48,809 nucleotides of DNA, taken from NCBI GenBank assembly GCA_016195405.1, contig JACPZP010000211.1, positions 1 through 48,809 of the forward strand, given 5' to 3'. Numbering within the stretch: position 1 is the stretch's first letter; each line of letters begins with the position of its first letter. Origin of the DNA: Planctomycetota bacterium. GTDB lineage: Bacteria; Planctomycetota; Planctomycetia; Gemmatales; Gemmataceae. This document shows, piece after piece, positions 48,043 through 48,809 of the stretch. The notes below the pieces were generated by a model. It did no database searches, was not told the origin of the DNA, and was given only the letters and a program-made list of their open reading frames with translations. Position numbers and translations under genes: made by a program.

Positions 48043-48809
48043 TTGCTCTTTCTCTTCGCGTTCACCCTTTTCGTCAGTGCCGCGCTCCTATTCTTAGTGC
48101 AGCCGATGATCGGCAAGATGATCCTGCCGCGGCTTGGGGGAACGCCGGGTGTTTGGAACACTTGCATGGTGTTTTTTCAGGGCGTGCTTTTGGTCGGCTA
48201 TGCATACACGCATGCGGTCAGCACCTGGAACCGGCGCCGGCAGCTGTTCATGCAAGGCGCCATTCTAGTCCTTCCCTTCGTGGTGTTGCCTTTCAGCCTG
48301 GGCGCTTGGCAGCCGCCCGCCGATCACAATCCCGTGCTGTCGGTGTTGTGGCTGCTCCTGGGTTTGGTCGGGTTGCCGTTCTTCGTGGTCGCCACCAGTG
48401 CGCCGCTCTTGCAGAAGTGGTTTTCCGGCACGAGCCATCCGGCGGCCCGGGATCCTTACTTTCTTTATGGCGCCAGCAATCTGGGAAGCATGCTCGCGCT
48501 GTTGGCGTATCCCGTTCTTATGGAGCCGTTGTTTCCGCTGGAGGAGCAGGCGTGGATCTGGACCGCCGCCTACGGAGTCTTGGTGATCTTAATCGCCGGG
48601 TGCGGATTGGTGGTCTGGAACGCGGCGCCGGCCGGCATCGTGCCAGCCGGCGTTGTGCCGGTTCTGAAGCCGACGGCGACAACGATCATGCCGGCTTCGA
48701 ATGCGATCACTCCCTGGCGACGGCTGCGCTGGATCGGCCTGGCCGCGGCGCCCAGCAGCTTGATGCTCGGCGTCACGACGTACCTCACTACCGATATCGC
48801 GGCCGTCCC
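48043..48809 (+). CDS. Spermidine-synthase-like polytopic membrane protein, 3' end cut by window edge
   Basis: The visible 255 residues are strongly hydrophobic, with about seven membrane segments. The start, FVSAALLFLVQPMIGKMILP, and PGVWNTCMVFFQGVLL, with a later FFVVATSAPLLQKWF and YGASNLGSMLAL, match the membrane domain of the fused transporter/spermidine-synthase-like proteins of many bacteria. The soluble methyltransferase-like half is beyond the window. The only reasonable start is TTG at 48043, with GAGG about six bases before it; no in-frame ATG is near. It is divergent from rpsL. Confidence 0.82.
   Translation, partial: MLFLFAFTLFVSAALLFLVQPMIGKMILPRLGGTPGVWNTCMVFFQGVLLVGYAYTHAVSTWNRRRQLFMQGAILVLPFVVLPFSLGAWQPPADHNPVLSVLWLLLGLVGLPFFVVATSAPLLQKWFSGTSHPAARDPYFLYGASNLGSMLALLAYPVLMEPLFPLEEQAWIWTAAYGVLVILIAGCGLVVWNAAPAGIVPAGVVPVLKPTATTIMPASNAITPWRRLRWIGLAAAPSSLMLGVTTYLTTDIAAV

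Noticed and set aside
1..48809. CRISPR array or phage genes
   Set aside because: No regularly spaced direct repeats and no phage structural, integrase or cas genes were seen; the repeats present are palindromes and short tandem hairpins.

Overview
The window is about 48.8 kb of GC-rich bacterial chromosome. Its gene content points to a planctomycete, most likely of the Gemmata group. The evidence is a prepilin-like DUF1559 protein plus a remnant of a second one, four Hanks-type Ser/Thr kinases with planctomycete-style architectures, TPR-rich secreted proteins, a duplicated PilZ protein, and many dispersed palindromic repeats between genes. This placement is inferred from gene families; no rRNA is present to confirm it.

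Layout. 1-9.2 kb: guaA (cut by the left edge, minus strand), a small divergent ORF, an MBL-fold hydrolase, then a plus-strand run of cell-surface carbohydrate genes (YdjC-like deacetylase, GT87-like mannosyltransferase, GT2 polyprenyl glycosyltransferase, secreted alpha/beta hydrolase), a two-gene nucleotidyltransferase module, clpS and a sugar isomerase-like TIM barrel. 9.3-15.4 kb: a small unknown protein, an ALDH, a flippase-like membrane protein, tRNA-Ala(GGC), two PilZ proteins and a polyisoprenyl-phosphate sugar transferase. 15.5-25.7 kb: a signalling block with a Ser/Thr kinase next to a PAS hybrid histidine kinase, an aldo/keto reductase, a kinase with an extracytoplasmic BNR/YCF48-like sensor, and a kinase fused to a Tubulin_2-like domain. 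25.8-30.6 kb: a protein of six tandem ~73-aa repeats, a 133-bp MITE, a truncated copy of the 3' end of ftsH, a two-gene HExxH-protease module, and full-length ftsH. 30.7-37.1 kb: a glutaredoxin-like gene, a DUF1559 remnant, two large secreted TPR-type proteins, rnpB and rdgB. 37.2-42.7 kb: an EF-G, a SUKH-like protein, a DUF433/DUF5615 toxin-antitoxin pair and a fourth kinase. 42.7-45.8 kb: a truncated cyclophilin, a double-CMD (AhpD-like) gene with an in-frame UGA, a lipoprotein and a DUF1559 pseudopilin. 46-48.8 kb: a secreted Cys/Pro-rich protein, rpsG, a zinc-ribbon protein, rpsL and a spermidine-synthase-like membrane protein cut by the right edge.

The strongest candidate for something undescribed is the AhpD/carboxymuconolactone-decarboxylase-like gene at 43001-44335 (minus). 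A single UGA replaces the second Cys of its CxxC-H redox motif. Twenty-six nucleotides after the UGA lies a GGUC apical loop on a 9-bp stem, which has the geometry of a bacterial SECIS element, so I propose a secreted selenoprotein. Other notable points are the kinase-tubulin fusion, the ftsH 3'-end duplication flanking a protease module, a genomic palindromic repeat lodged in the P12 region of RNase P RNA, and repeat palindromes that supply the stop codons and last residues of several genes.
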